Assembly (NCBI GenBank): GCA_040751775.1
Contig: JBFMGD010000005.1
Coordinates: 1-64,000, forward strand
Direction of reading: 5' to 3'
Source: JBFMGD01 sp040751775
GTDB lineage: Bacteria; Bacillota; Dethiobacteria; DTU022
Length of the DNA: 64,000 nucleotides
The translations under genes were made by a program, and so were the position numbers. This document shows positions 16,859-24,404 of the stretch, in pieces. The notes under the pieces are model-generated. The model searched no databases, was not told the origin of the DNA, and saw only the letters and a program-made list of their open reading frames with translations. Position 1 is the first letter of the stretch, and every line of letters begins with the position of its first letter.

Positions 16859-18085
16859 ATGGCTCAATTCACCCTATTTTCCCGTTACCCTTTCCTTAGT
16901 AATAGTGTGCCCCGAATTGAATTGGGACACTGGCCCACTCCCCTGGAAGCGCAAACCGGCCTCGCGGGACCGGCCTTCCTGATCAAGCGGGACGACCTTT
17001 CCCACCCCCTCTACGGGGGCAACAAGGTGCGCAAGCTGGAACTCATTTTCGCCGATGCCCTGCGCCGCGGCTGCAAGGAGATCATCACGGCCGGCGGGCT
17101 CGGTTCTCACCACGTGTTGGCTGTGTCAGCCCTGGGCCGCACGATTAATTTGAGCACCACCGGGTTATTTTTCTGCCAACCGGTCAATGATCATGTCCGG
17201 CAAAACCTGCTCCTGGAGCACAGGTACGGCACGCGGATGCATTTTGTCAGAGATTACCGCGGCGTTGCGGCAGCTTACCTGAAGTACTGCCTCGCGGTCA
17301 GCCTTACAACCGGCCGCCGGCCATACCTGCTAATGCCGGGCGGCTCCAGTGCGTTCTCCACACTCGGCTACTTGAACGCGGCCTTGGAGCTGCAAGCGCA
17401 GCTGCATGAACTGGGCCGGCCCGATCCGGAAGCGATATTTGTCGCGGCGGGAACCGGCGGCACCGCCGCCGGGCTCCTGGCGGGAATAGCCCTGGCCGGC
17501 ATGGATACGGTTTTGCACGCGGTGCGGGTGGTGCATCCAGCTGTATTGAAACGTTCACGGATTACGGGGCTGGCGCGCCGGACACTGCAGTTGTTGGCCC
17601 GCCGCGGGGTTGAAACCGGCTCAGCCATGCGCGGCCTGGACCGGCGCCTGCATTTCGAAGAAGACTATCTGGGCGAGGGTTACGGGTTCGGCACGGACCA
17701 GTGCGCAGAGGCGCTCCGGCTGTTCAGGGAGCAGGGCGGTGTAAACCTGGAAGGCTGCTATACCGGAAAGGCGGCTGCCGCGGCGCTGGATTACTGCAGC
17801 CGACGTGATCCCGGGTCTGCGCGTCCGATCGTGTTTGTCCATACCGCCAGTTCAACCCATCTGCACCCGGGCATTACTTTACCGGCGCCGGCTGAACTTC
17901 CGCCCGATTTTCAATGGTGTTTTAGCGGCAACGCCTGCCGCCGCCGCTGCGGTTTGCGAAAACGCAATCTTACTTTTTGCAAGGCAGCCGAAACCGAAAC
18001 CGGTACCAGCAGTGAAAGGCATCCGTTTTGCTGTCCACAAGGGTTTTACCGCTTGCCTGTGGAATTGATCATTCAGGACCGTTAA
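16859..18085 (+). CDS. D-cysteine desulfhydrase/ACC deaminase-family PLP enzyme with Cys-rich tail
   Basis: Fold-type II PLP enzyme of the D-cysteine desulfhydrase/1-aminocyclopropane-1-carboxylate deaminase family. The PLP lysine is Lys56 in LYGGNKVRKLE, after FLIKRDDLSHP. The glycine-rich phosphate loop is AAGTGGTAAG, and the core ends near residue 340 (FVHTASSTH). The family usually has 320-340 residues. This one has 408, with an unusual tail containing CFSGNACRRRC, FCKAAE and HPFCCPQG (seven Cys), suggesting metal or cluster binding or a C-terminal rearrangement. Reaction by homology: beta-elimination or deamination of a small amino acid. An IclR regulator follows after 36 bases. Confidence 0.82.
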   Translation: MAQFTLFSRYPFLSNSVPRIELGHWPTPLEAQTGLAGPAFLIKRDDLSHPLYGGNKVRKLELIFADALRRGCKEIITAGGLGSHHVLAVSALGRTINLSTTGLFFCQPVNDHVRQNLLLEHRYGTRMHFVRDYRGVAAAYLKYCLAVSLTTGRRPYLLMPGGSSAFSTLGYLNAALELQAQLHELGRPDPEAIFVAAGTGGTAAGLLAGIALAGMDTVLHAVRVVHPAVLKRSRITGLARRTLQLLARRGVETGSAMRGLDRRLHFEEDYLGEGYGFGTDQCAEALRLFREQGGVNLEGCYTGKAAAAALDYCSRRDPGSARPIVFVHTASSTHLHPGITLPAPAELPPDFQWCFSGNACRRRCGLRKRNLTFCKAAETETGTSSERHPFCCPQGFYRLPVELIIQDR

Positions 18086-18121
18086 TCCAATAGCACCGAT
18101 TGATCTAACGAGGTAAATCAG

Positions 18122-18919
18122 ATGCATGAAGAACTTAAAGAAAAAGAAGGCCGCTATGTGCAATCGCTGGAGCGAGCCCTGGCAATCCTTGAGGTCATGG
18201 CGCAGGAAGGTTCTCCGCTGACTGTAACCGAGCTGTCGGAGAAAGTGGATTTAAAAATCAGCACGGTTCACCGCCTCCTGGCCACTCTCGGCCACCGCGG
18301 TTACGTCGAACAGGATGCCGAAAACAGCAAGTACAGGCTTGGGTTAAAAATCCTGGAGATAGGCAATGCGGCACTCTACTATTCTGATATCCGGGTGGTA
18401 GCCCGCGCTTACCTGGAAGAACTGGTGGAAAGATGCAATGAGACGGCCAACCTGGCTGTGTTGGATGGAACCGACGTGGTTTATATCGACCAGATTGAAT
18501 CGCACAATATCATTATTGTAAAGATGTTAGCCCAACCGGGCAATCGCGGCCCGGTGCACTGCACCGCTTCGGGGAAGGCGCTTCTAGCCTACATGCCCCC
18601 CAATAAACTGGAAAGCCTACTGGCCCAGATGGAGTTGACCCGCTACACCAATGAAACCATTACCGAACTGGAACACCTGAAAAAGGAACTGTTAAGGGTC
18701 AAACAAGAGGGCTGCGCCGTGGACTGGGGTGAAATGGAGGAACACGTGCGTTGTATCGCCGCCCCGATTTTTAACCATGAGGCTAAGGCTGTGGCCAGTA
18801 TCAGCGTATCCGGGCCGAGCAACCGCATCACCAGCTATTACATGAAAAACGAGCTCATGGAAATGGTTAAAGGCGTCGCCGCCAGGATTTCACGAAAAAT
18901 GGGTTATAACGGATTCTGA
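18122..18919 (+). CDS. IclR-family transcriptional regulator
   Basis: 265-residue regulator with an N-terminal winged helix-turn-helix (about 15-75: ALAILEVMAQEG, TVTELSEKVDLKISTVHRLL) and a C-terminal IclR effector-binding domain (about 85-255; ends VKGVAARISRKMGY). The effector domain has the family's NLAVLDGTDVVYIDQIES and GPVHCTASGKALLAYM segments. It lies just upstream of the redox module at 19406-24198. Two dyads of IclR type flank the promoter of that module, which makes it the best candidate regulator. It may also control the PLP enzyme upstream, with which it could be cotranscribed. Confidence 0.93.
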   Translation: MHEELKEKEGRYVQSLERALAILEVMAQEGSPLTVTELSEKVDLKISTVHRLLATLGHRGYVEQDAENSKYRLGLKILEIGNAALYYSDIRVVARAYLEELVERCNETANLAVLDGTDVVYIDQIESHNIIIVKMLAQPGNRGPVHCTASGKALLAYMPPNKLESLLAQMELTRYTNETITELEHLKKELLRVKQEGCAVDWGEMEEHVRCIAAPIFNHEAKAVASISVSGPSNRITSYYMKNELMEMVKGVAARISRKMGYNGF

Positions 18920-19149
18920 GCGCCGGGTGCAAGAGCAAGCAGCCATCGGCATGAAGTAATCGCCCGCGCTAACATATATTCCTGGCGCCGGCTGCTCGCC
19001 CAGGGACAAGGCGGCAGGTGTGCCCGCGGTTACTGCCGGGCTCTCATAGAGCATAAAACACCCTCTGTTGCTGGCGGGTGTTTTTTTATGATGAACCAAT
19101 GGCGGTAAACCGTAAATATTAATAAGAAGAGAAAATTATTAATAGAAAT
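18920..19149. other. Intergenic region downstream of the IclR gene
   Basis: There is no convincing coding frame. It contains the terminator at 19055-19087, and an AT-rich stretch leads into the operator and promoter at 19150. I see no known riboswitch consensus. Confidence 0.4.
19055..19087 (+). terminator. Intrinsic terminator of the PLP enzyme-IclR unit
   Basis: The stem AAAACACCC / GGGTGTTTT encloses a 12-base loop and runs into seven T residues (19081-19087). This is a classical rho-independent terminator, which separates the IclR transcript from the promoter at 19175. Confidence 0.8.
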
Positions 19150-19170
19150 AGATTCCACATCGTGGAATCT
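19150..19170. promoter_or_regulatory. IclR-type operator 1 (perfect dyad)
   Basis: Perfect 9-3-9 palindrome AGATTCCAC-ATC-GTGGAATCT. The inner TTCCaC-N3-GtGGAA matches the general form of IclR-family operators (TTCCRC-N3-GYGGAA type). It ends 4 bases before the -35 box at 19175, a position suited to activation or to a repression loop with operator 2. Confidence 0.7.
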
Positions 19171-19174
19171 ATGC

Positions 19175-19203
19175 TTGACAAGTAAAGGTCACGTGTATAA
19201 AAT
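19175..19203 (+). promoter_or_regulatory. SigmaA promoter of the NuoEF/GltS-like module
   Basis: Consensus -35 TTGACA (19175-19180), a 17-base spacer and -10 TAAAAT (19198-19203). The expected start of transcription is near 19210, leaving a 5' leader of about 195 bases before the GTG of the first gene. This is the best promoter in the window. Confidence 0.8.
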
Positions 19204-19223
19204 CTTTCTTAATATAGAAACCC

Positions 19224-19240
19224 ATTTCACGATATGGAAT
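19224..19240. promoter_or_regulatory. IclR-type operator 2 (imperfect dyad)
   Basis: ATTTCAC-GAT-ATGGAAT is a 7-3-7 dyad with two mismatches and the same architecture as operator 1. Its centre is 72 bases downstream of the centre of operator 1, and it lies just past the predicted transcription start. A roadblock or looping role for the neighbouring IclR protein is inferred. Confidence 0.55.
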
Positions 19241-19405
19241 AACCTACGATTCGTCGAATAATTCTTGTATTTCCCATACCCGTGTGTATGCATGCTTCAG
19301 GCCTGCAACTACGAATGTAAGCTTATAATCTATCTGCGCATGACAGAATCTTTAACCCGCGTCTTATCCCCGAGAACCGGCTAAATCATAAAGGAGTGGC
19401 TACAA

Positions 19406-19894
19406 GTGGAAAAGAGAGTTTTAGATCAACTGCAGGGGTCGCCAGGCCGTAACGGCATTTCCATCGTCTCGCTGTTGCAGCTGATCCAGCAGGAATATAA
19501 TTATCTGCCTGAAGAGGTTTTGCGGGAGGCGGCCTTAGCAACCGGGTTCCCTCTGATCGAAATGTTTCGGGTAGCCACATTCTATAAATCTTTCAGCTTG
19601 GTTCCGCGGGGAAAGCACACGATTACCGCTTGCTGCGGAACAGCCTGTCATGTGCGCGGCAGTGAAAAAGTGGTCAGGGAAATCTCCAAAACCTTAGGGG
19701 TTGCGCCCGGCGAGACCACCCCGGACGGCCAGTATACCGTCGAAACGGTCAACTGTCTCGGGGCTTGCGCCCTGGCGCCCCTGGTGGTGCTTGATGGCCA
19801 ATACTACGGCGGTGTCACTCCGGCCGGGGTAGGAAAGCTCATTGGCGGTCATCGCCGGCACGATTACAGTTGCGAGGCGGCGGGTAGCAAATAA
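19406..19894 (+). CDS. NuoE/HydC-like thioredoxin-fold [2Fe-2S] subunit
   Basis: 162-residue NuoE-like subunit (the 24-kDa family, as in HndA or HydC of electron-bifurcating hydrogenases). [2Fe-2S] ligands are Cys76 or Cys77 and Cys81 (CCGTACH), then Cys117 and Cys121 (NCLGACALAP). The N-terminal helical part (IVSLLQLIQQEYNYLPEEVL) is typical. GTG 19406 follows AAGGAGTGG. First gene of a four-gene operon; it should pass electrons to or from the NuoF-like flavoprotein downstream. Confidence 0.92.
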   Translation: MEKRVLDQLQGSPGRNGISIVSLLQLIQQEYNYLPEEVLREAALATGFPLIEMFRVATFYKSFSLVPRGKHTITACCGTACHVRGSEKVVREISKTLGVAPGETTPDGQYTVETVNCLGACALAPLVVLDGQYYGGVTPAGVGKLIGGHRRHDYSCEAAGSK

Positions 19895-19961
19895 GCTCGT
19901 GTCCGCCGCCCGGCACAGTATTGAGGCCAAGTAAAAGGTTATTGTGGAAGGGAGTTTCTGG

Positions 19962-21827
19962 ATGGAAGTTTTAGCGGCAAGGTTAAGCACACCGGATCAA
20001 TTGGCGGAGTATCGGAAACAGGTATTACTGCGCCGGGAAAAAATCAAGTTTCAACTCTCGGTGTGCGGCGGTACCGGCTGTTCCGGCGGAGGTTCGAAAT
20101 TAATCAGGGATCGATTGCGGGAATATCTTGAACAGCAAGGTCTTTCCGAAACAGTCGCGTTGAAATTTACCGGCTGTTTAGGCCTGTGTGAGCAGGGCCC
20201 GCTTGTAATCGTGTCGCCGGGCGAATATTTCTATCACAGGGTTTCTGAATCCGATATCCCTGAGATAATCGGGCAGACGATCTTGCGGGGAGAGTTAGTG
20301 GAGCGCCTGCTCTATATCGATCCTGCCAGCGGTGAAAGGATTGCTTCTGCTCATGAAATTCCATTTCTAAAAAAGCAAAGCCGCATCCTCCTGGGTGATA
20401 ACTGGCGAATCGACCCCGCCGCCATAGATGATTACCTGGTATTGGGCGGGTACGAGTCTTTAGTGAAAGCGTTAGTCTCATTAAGCAGCAATGCTGTGAT
20501 TGAACAGATCAAGCACTCACGCCTGAGAGGTCGCGGCGGCGCCGGGTTCCCGACCGGGGTTAAGTGGGAAGAGTGCCGCCGCGCGGCTGGAACAGATAAG
20601 TATATTATTTGCAATGCTGATGAAGGGGATCCGGGCGCATTCATGGATCGCAGTTTGCTAGAAGGAAACCCTCACCTGGTCTTGGAGGGTTTGATTATCG
20701 GCGGGTATGCTGTCGGTGCCGGTGAGGGAGTCGTTTTCGTCCGTTCCGAATACCCTACGGCGGTAAATAATATCAAGCAGGCTATTGTCATGGCTGAAAG
20801 TCTGGGTCTGTTGGGGGAAAACATACTCGGTTCCGGCTTTAATTTCAGAGTTAGGGTCAGTGTTGGGGCTGGTGCTTTTGTGAGCGGTGAAACGTCTGCC
20901 TTGATCAGATCGGTGGAGGGTTTTGTCGGCGAGCCGCGCCAGAAGCCGCCACACCTGGCTGAACGCGGCCTAAATAATAAGCCCACGGTTGTAAACAATG
21001 TCGAAACCCTGGCCAATGTGCCGTATTTAATTCGTTTCGGCGCGGATAGTTATCGCGAAAGAGGCACCGAAAAATCGAAGGGGACCAAGATCTTTTCCCT
21101 GGTGGGCAAGGTCAATAACACCGGTCTCGTAGAAGTGCCGCTGGGAATAACTTTGCGCGACATCATTTTCGAAATCGGCGGTGGGATCAGGGGCAGGAAG
21201 AAATTTAAGGCTGTGCAAACCGGCGGCCCTTCGGGAGGCTGCCTGCCTGAACAGTTGTTGGATTTACCCACCGATTTTGAGGAGTTGAGCGAGGCGGGTT
21301 CGATGATGGGCTCAGGCGGGATGATTGTAATGGACGAGGAGACCTGCATGGTTGACCTGGCACGCTATTTTCTTGCTTTCCTCAAAGATGAGTCCTGCGG
21401 AAACTGTTTCTCCTGCCGCGAGGGAATCAGCCGGCTGCTGGAGATGGTAGAGCAGATCAGCCGCGGCGAAAGCTCGCTTGAGCAGTTGTCGTTGCTCCAG
21501 GAACTGGCCGCCGTGGTTAAAGACGCTTCTCTTTGCGGCTTGGGACAGACGGCACCCAATCCGGTCCTTTCGGCAATACGTTATTTTCATGAAGAATACC
21601 TGGCCCATATCGTTGAACGCAGGTGTCCGGCCGGCGTTTGCCGTGCACTCGTCAGTTACTCGATCAATGATCAGCTGTGCACCGGCTGTGGGGCCTGCCT
21701 GAAGAGTTGTCCCAGCGAGGCTGTCAGCGGAGAAAAGAAATTGCCGCATCACATTTCAACTGAGAAATGTACCAAATGCGGTATCTGCCTGGAAACATGC
21801 CGGTTTGGCGCTGTGATGAAACAATAG
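19962..21827 (+). CDS. NuoF/HydB-like NAD(H)-binding flavoprotein with ferredoxin domains
   Basis: 621-residue NuoF-type subunit, expected to bind NAD(H), FMN and several Fe-S clusters. An N-terminal thioredoxin-like [2Fe-2S] domain (about 25-105, CGGTGCSGGGS and CLGLCEQGP) is followed by the FMN/NADH core (GRGGAGFPTGVKWEEC, NADEGDPGAFMDR). The N3-type [4Fe-4S] motif is ESCGNCFSCREG plus a later Cys, and the C-terminus holds two [4Fe-4S] ferredoxin motifs (CTGCGACLKSCP and CTKCGICLETC). This is the domain order of HydB/HndC. ATG 19962 is chosen over GTG 19944 because AAGGGAG lies 7 bases before it. No hydrogenase H-cluster subunit is present, so the partner is not a HydA-type hydrogenase. Confidence 0.92.
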   Translation: MEVLAARLSTPDQLAEYRKQVLLRREKIKFQLSVCGGTGCSGGGSKLIRDRLREYLEQQGLSETVALKFTGCLGLCEQGPLVIVSPGEYFYHRVSESDIPEIIGQTILRGELVERLLYIDPASGERIASAHEIPFLKKQSRILLGDNWRIDPAAIDDYLVLGGYESLVKALVSLSSNAVIEQIKHSRLRGRGGAGFPTGVKWEECRRAAGTDKYIICNADEGDPGAFMDRSLLEGNPHLVLEGLIIGGYAVGAGEGVVFVRSEYPTAVNNIKQAIVMAESLGLLGENILGSGFNFRVRVSVGAGAFVSGETSALIRSVEGFVGEPRQKPPHLAERGLNNKPTVVNNVETLANVPYLIRFGADSYRERGTEKSKGTKIFSLVGKVNNTGLVEVPLGITLRDIIFEIGGGIRGRKKFKAVQTGGPSGGCLPEQLLDLPTDFEELSEAGSMMGSGGMIVMDEETCMVDLARYFLAFLKDESCGNCFSCREGISRLLEMVEQISRGESSLEQLSLLQELAAVVKDASLCGLGQTAPNPVLSAIRYFHEEYLAHIVERRCPAGVCRALVSYSINDQLCTGCGACLKSCPSEAVSGEKKLPHHISTEKCTKCGICLETCRFGAVMKQ

Positions 21828-21847
21828 ACAGCGGGGAGGCGAAATCA

Positions 21848-22516
21848 ATGGTCAAATTTATCCTGAACGGTTTGACGGCAGCGGCGGCGAAAGGGGCCAC
21901 ACTGCTGGAAACCGCCCGGTTTTACGGTATAGATATTCCCACACTCTGCCACTACGACGGGCTTAACCCGTCCGGGGCTTGCCGTCTCTGCCTGGTTGAA
22001 GTGGGAACGCCCGGCCGCTCACGCCTGGTTTCATCCTGCACCTATCCGGTGGGGGAGGGTTTAAACGTGCGCACCCATTCGCGGCGGGTTATTAAAACCC
22101 GCCAAGTTCTGCTTGAGCTTTACCTGGCCACCTGTCCCTCTTCTAAAACAATTCAAGATCTGGCTTCAAAACACCATGTCACCACGGTGCGCTTTCGAGC
22201 AAAGCATGAAGAGTGCATTCTCTGCGGGCTTTGCACTCGCTATTGCGCGGATCAGATGCAAGGCCGGGCGATCGGCCTGGTCAACCGTGGGGCGGAACGC
22301 CGCGTTGCCGGTCCGTTTAACAAGAAATCTGAAGAGTGCCGTTTATGCGGCGGTTGCATGTTTATCTGCCCGGTCTGCCAGGCACGCTGCCAGGGGCCTC
22401 AGGAAAAGAACCCGCTTTGCAGCGCCTGCTTAAACCTGGCGCCGGCTTGCCTGGACCGCTACCATGAAGCCATGTGTTACCTGGATCCATGCGTCGCTTG
22501 CGAATTGGAGAAATAG
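21848..22516 (+). CDS. NuoG/HydA-N-like iron-sulfur protein with extra Cys-rich tail
   Basis: 222-residue Fe-S protein. A plant-type [2Fe-2S] ferredoxin domain has Cys34, 45, 48 and 64. Two [4Fe-4S] motifs follow: Cys123, 126, 129, 133 (CILCGLCTRYC) and Cys164, 167, 170, 174 (CRLCGGCMFIC). The His-Cys3 cluster motif of true NuoG is missing. After residue 175 there are eight more cysteines (177, 181, 191, 194, 201, 210, 215, 218) in a tail I do not recognise, enough for one or two further clusters or zinc sites. It has no catalytic domain, so it is probably an electron wire between the NuoF-like and GltS-like subunits. ATG 21848 is preceded by GGGGAGG, 20 bases after the nuoF-like stop. Confidence 0.85.
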   Translation: MVKFILNGLTAAAAKGATLLETARFYGIDIPTLCHYDGLNPSGACRLCLVEVGTPGRSRLVSSCTYPVGEGLNVRTHSRRVIKTRQVLLELYLATCPSSKTIQDLASKHHVTTVRFRAKHEECILCGLCTRYCADQMQGRAIGLVNRGAERRVAGPFNKKSEECRLCGGCMFICPVCQARCQGPQEKNPLCSACLNLAPACLDRYHEAMCYLDPCVACELEK

Positions 22517-22614
22517 GATGCGAATTATTACAGTTCGGATCCAGGACGGAAGAACACCGGGAAATAGACATTTTGAGAAAAATTTATGGTAAGAGTATAG
22601 GAGGAGAACAGGTT

Positions 22615-24198
22615 ATGAGTTTATCAAGACTAAACGCCACCGCCGCGACCTTGACCAAAAACCGCACCGAGGGTTCGATCAGTCCTTTCAGCGGGATGTG
22701 TGTTACCTGTGTGGACGGGTGCGTGGGCATGTGTGAAATCGGCAAGTCCGCCTACCGGGGCCACGAAACCATTTACCCGCAGCCCTTCGGTATCATCACC
22801 ACCGCCTCGGAAAAAAGATACCCCGTGGACTATTCCCATTTCTCAATTATGGGCACCGCAGTCGGTGCCACCGGGATGGAAGCGGACAGTGACAAGGCGG
22901 TATTCCCCGCCGTCGACCTGGAAGTGAAAATTGGCCGGGGTGAAGGAGTGCGACTGAAACTGCCCTTTATAATTCCGGGTATCGGCTCTACCGACGTGGC
23001 CAAAAATAATTGGGACGGCCTGGCTATCGGATCAGCCTTGGCCGGCACCATCCTGACCATCGGTGAGAATGTCTGCGGCATGGACAGGGAAGCGGTGATC
23101 AGGGGCGGCAGGGTGATTGCCACTGTGGACCTGGCCAGACGGGTGAAATTGTTTCAGGATTGGCAGCGGGACGGCTACGGAGCCGTAGTTGTTCAGGCCA
23201 ACGTGGAAGATACCCGGCTGGAGGTGCAAGAGTACGCCATCAGCGAGCTGGGTGTGGAAGCCGTCGAACTGAAATGGGGCCAGGGAGCCAAGGATATTGG
23301 CGGCGAGGTGAAGATTAACAGCCTGGAGAAAGCTTTAATGCTGAAACAAAGGGGTTATATTGTGCTGCCCGATCCGTCGGATCCGGTGGTGTCAGCCGCT
23401 TTTCAACGGGGCGCCTTTAAAGAATTTGAACGGCATTCCCGCATCGGAATGGTCGAATTGGAGTCTTTCCTGGAAAGAGTGGAACAGCTGCGCCGCGCCG
23501 GGGCCAGGTATGTATTTTTAAAAACCGGAGCTTATCGTCCGGCTGACCTTGCCCGCGCGGTAAAGTACGCTTCCCTGGCGAAAATTGATCTGCTGACCGT
23601 CGACGGCGCCGGGGGTGGCACCGGCATGAGCCCCTGGCGGATGATGAACGAGTGGGGTATTCCTTCAGTGGAACTGCATTCACTTCTCTACCGGTATTGT
23701 GAACAATTGGCGCAAAAGGGCCACTTTATTCCCGATATTGCCCTGGCCGGCGGATTCACTCTGGAGGATCAGATCTTTAAGGGTCTGGCTCTGGGAGCTC
23801 CTTTTGTCAAGCTGATCGGAATGGCCCGGGCGCCCATTGCCGCGGCCATGGTAGGAAAAACCATCGGCAGCCGTATAGAGAACCAGCAGCTGCCGGTATA
23901 CGTGGAGCGGTTTGGCAACAGCCTGGAAGAGATCTTTGTCACTGCCGCTCACCTGAAAGAAGAACTGGGCGAATCAGATTTTAAACTGGTGCCGCCCGGC
24001 GCTTTGGGCCTTTACACCTATTACGAACGCCTCTCCCAGGGCTTAAAGCAACTGATGTGCGGCAGCCGCAAGTTTGCCCTGCAATATATTGCCCGTGACG
24101 ACATCGCCGCCTTGACCAGGGATGCCGCGGCCATTAGCGGGATTAACTACGTAATGGATGCTGACCGGGAAGAAGTGGAACAAATCCTGAATATGTAA
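22615..24198 (+). CDS. FMN-binding glutamate synthase-like protein (GltB synthase domain)
   Basis: 527-residue protein with the alpha-subunit synthase (FMN barrel) domain of glutamate synthase: LPFIIPGIGSTDVAKNNWD, the barrel loop TVDGAGGGTGMSPW and a phosphate-loop region IALAGGFTLEDQIFKGLALGA. It lacks the glutaminase domain, so it cannot use glutamine amide as GltB does. Near the N-terminus it has Cys29, 32, 36 and 40 (CVTCVDGCVGMC), a cluster motif placed differently from the [3Fe-4S] site of GltB. ATG 22615 has AGGAGGAGAAC upstream. It closes the operon with NuoE-, NuoF- and NuoG-like subunits. I infer an NAD(H)-linked oxidoreductase; substrate is unknown. Confidence 0.85.
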   Translation: MSLSRLNATAATLTKNRTEGSISPFSGMCVTCVDGCVGMCEIGKSAYRGHETIYPQPFGIITTASEKRYPVDYSHFSIMGTAVGATGMEADSDKAVFPAVDLEVKIGRGEGVRLKLPFIIPGIGSTDVAKNNWDGLAIGSALAGTILTIGENVCGMDREAVIRGGRVIATVDLARRVKLFQDWQRDGYGAVVVQANVEDTRLEVQEYAISELGVEAVELKWGQGAKDIGGEVKINSLEKALMLKQRGYIVLPDPSDPVVSAAFQRGAFKEFERHSRIGMVELESFLERVEQLRRAGARYVFLKTGAYRPADLARAVKYASLAKIDLLTVDGAGGGTGMSPWRMMNEWGIPSVELHSLLYRYCEQLAQKGHFIPDIALAGGFTLEDQIFKGLALGAPFVKLIGMARAPIAAAMVGKTIGSRIENQQLPVYVERFGNSLEEIFVTAAHLKEELGESDFKLVPPGALGLYTYYERLSQGLKQLMCGSRKFALQYIARDDIAALTRDAAAISGINYVMDADREEVEQILNM

Positions 24199-24205
24199 GC
24201 ATTAA

Positions 24206-24337
24206 TTGTCACTGGGACGGTTCTGCTGACAACTCCACATGCACTCCTAAAAGATGGGTGTTAGAAAAACTGTCCCAGTGACAAATCCCGATGATAAACA
24301 TGAAAATTCGTTGTCAGAAGAATCGTCCCAGTGACAA
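24206..24337. repeat. REP-like inverted-repeat doublet, copy 1
   Basis: A 27-base unit (24206-24232; contains CACTGGGACGGTTCTGCTGA) and an inverted copy (24311-24337, two mismatches) enclose 78 bases. These include a partial inverted copy at 24269-24284 (AACTGTCCCAGTGACA). A T8-9 run follows at 24340-24348, so on the + strand the structure could also terminate the redox operon. The same unit occurs as a second doublet at 55878-55996. Confidence 0.8.
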
Positions 24338-24404
24338 CGTTTTTTTTTGCCCTTATGGAGAAAACTAAAGCAATACAGTCCATACCGGCAAAAGGAGATT
24401 GAAT

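Noticed and set aside
18920..19405. Riboswitch or T-box in the leader before the NuoE-like gene
   Set aside because: I found no consensus core of known riboswitch classes and no T-box sequence. The region is explained by a terminator, two dyads and a promoter.
19406..22516. Electron-bifurcating [FeFe]-hydrogenase (HydABC)
   Set aside because: NuoE- and NuoF-like subunits fit, but the third protein ends after its Fe-S motifs and has no H-cluster domain.
24206..24337. CRISPR array
   Set aside because: The repeats are inverted rather than direct, only two to three per locus, without regular spacers, and there are no cas genes.
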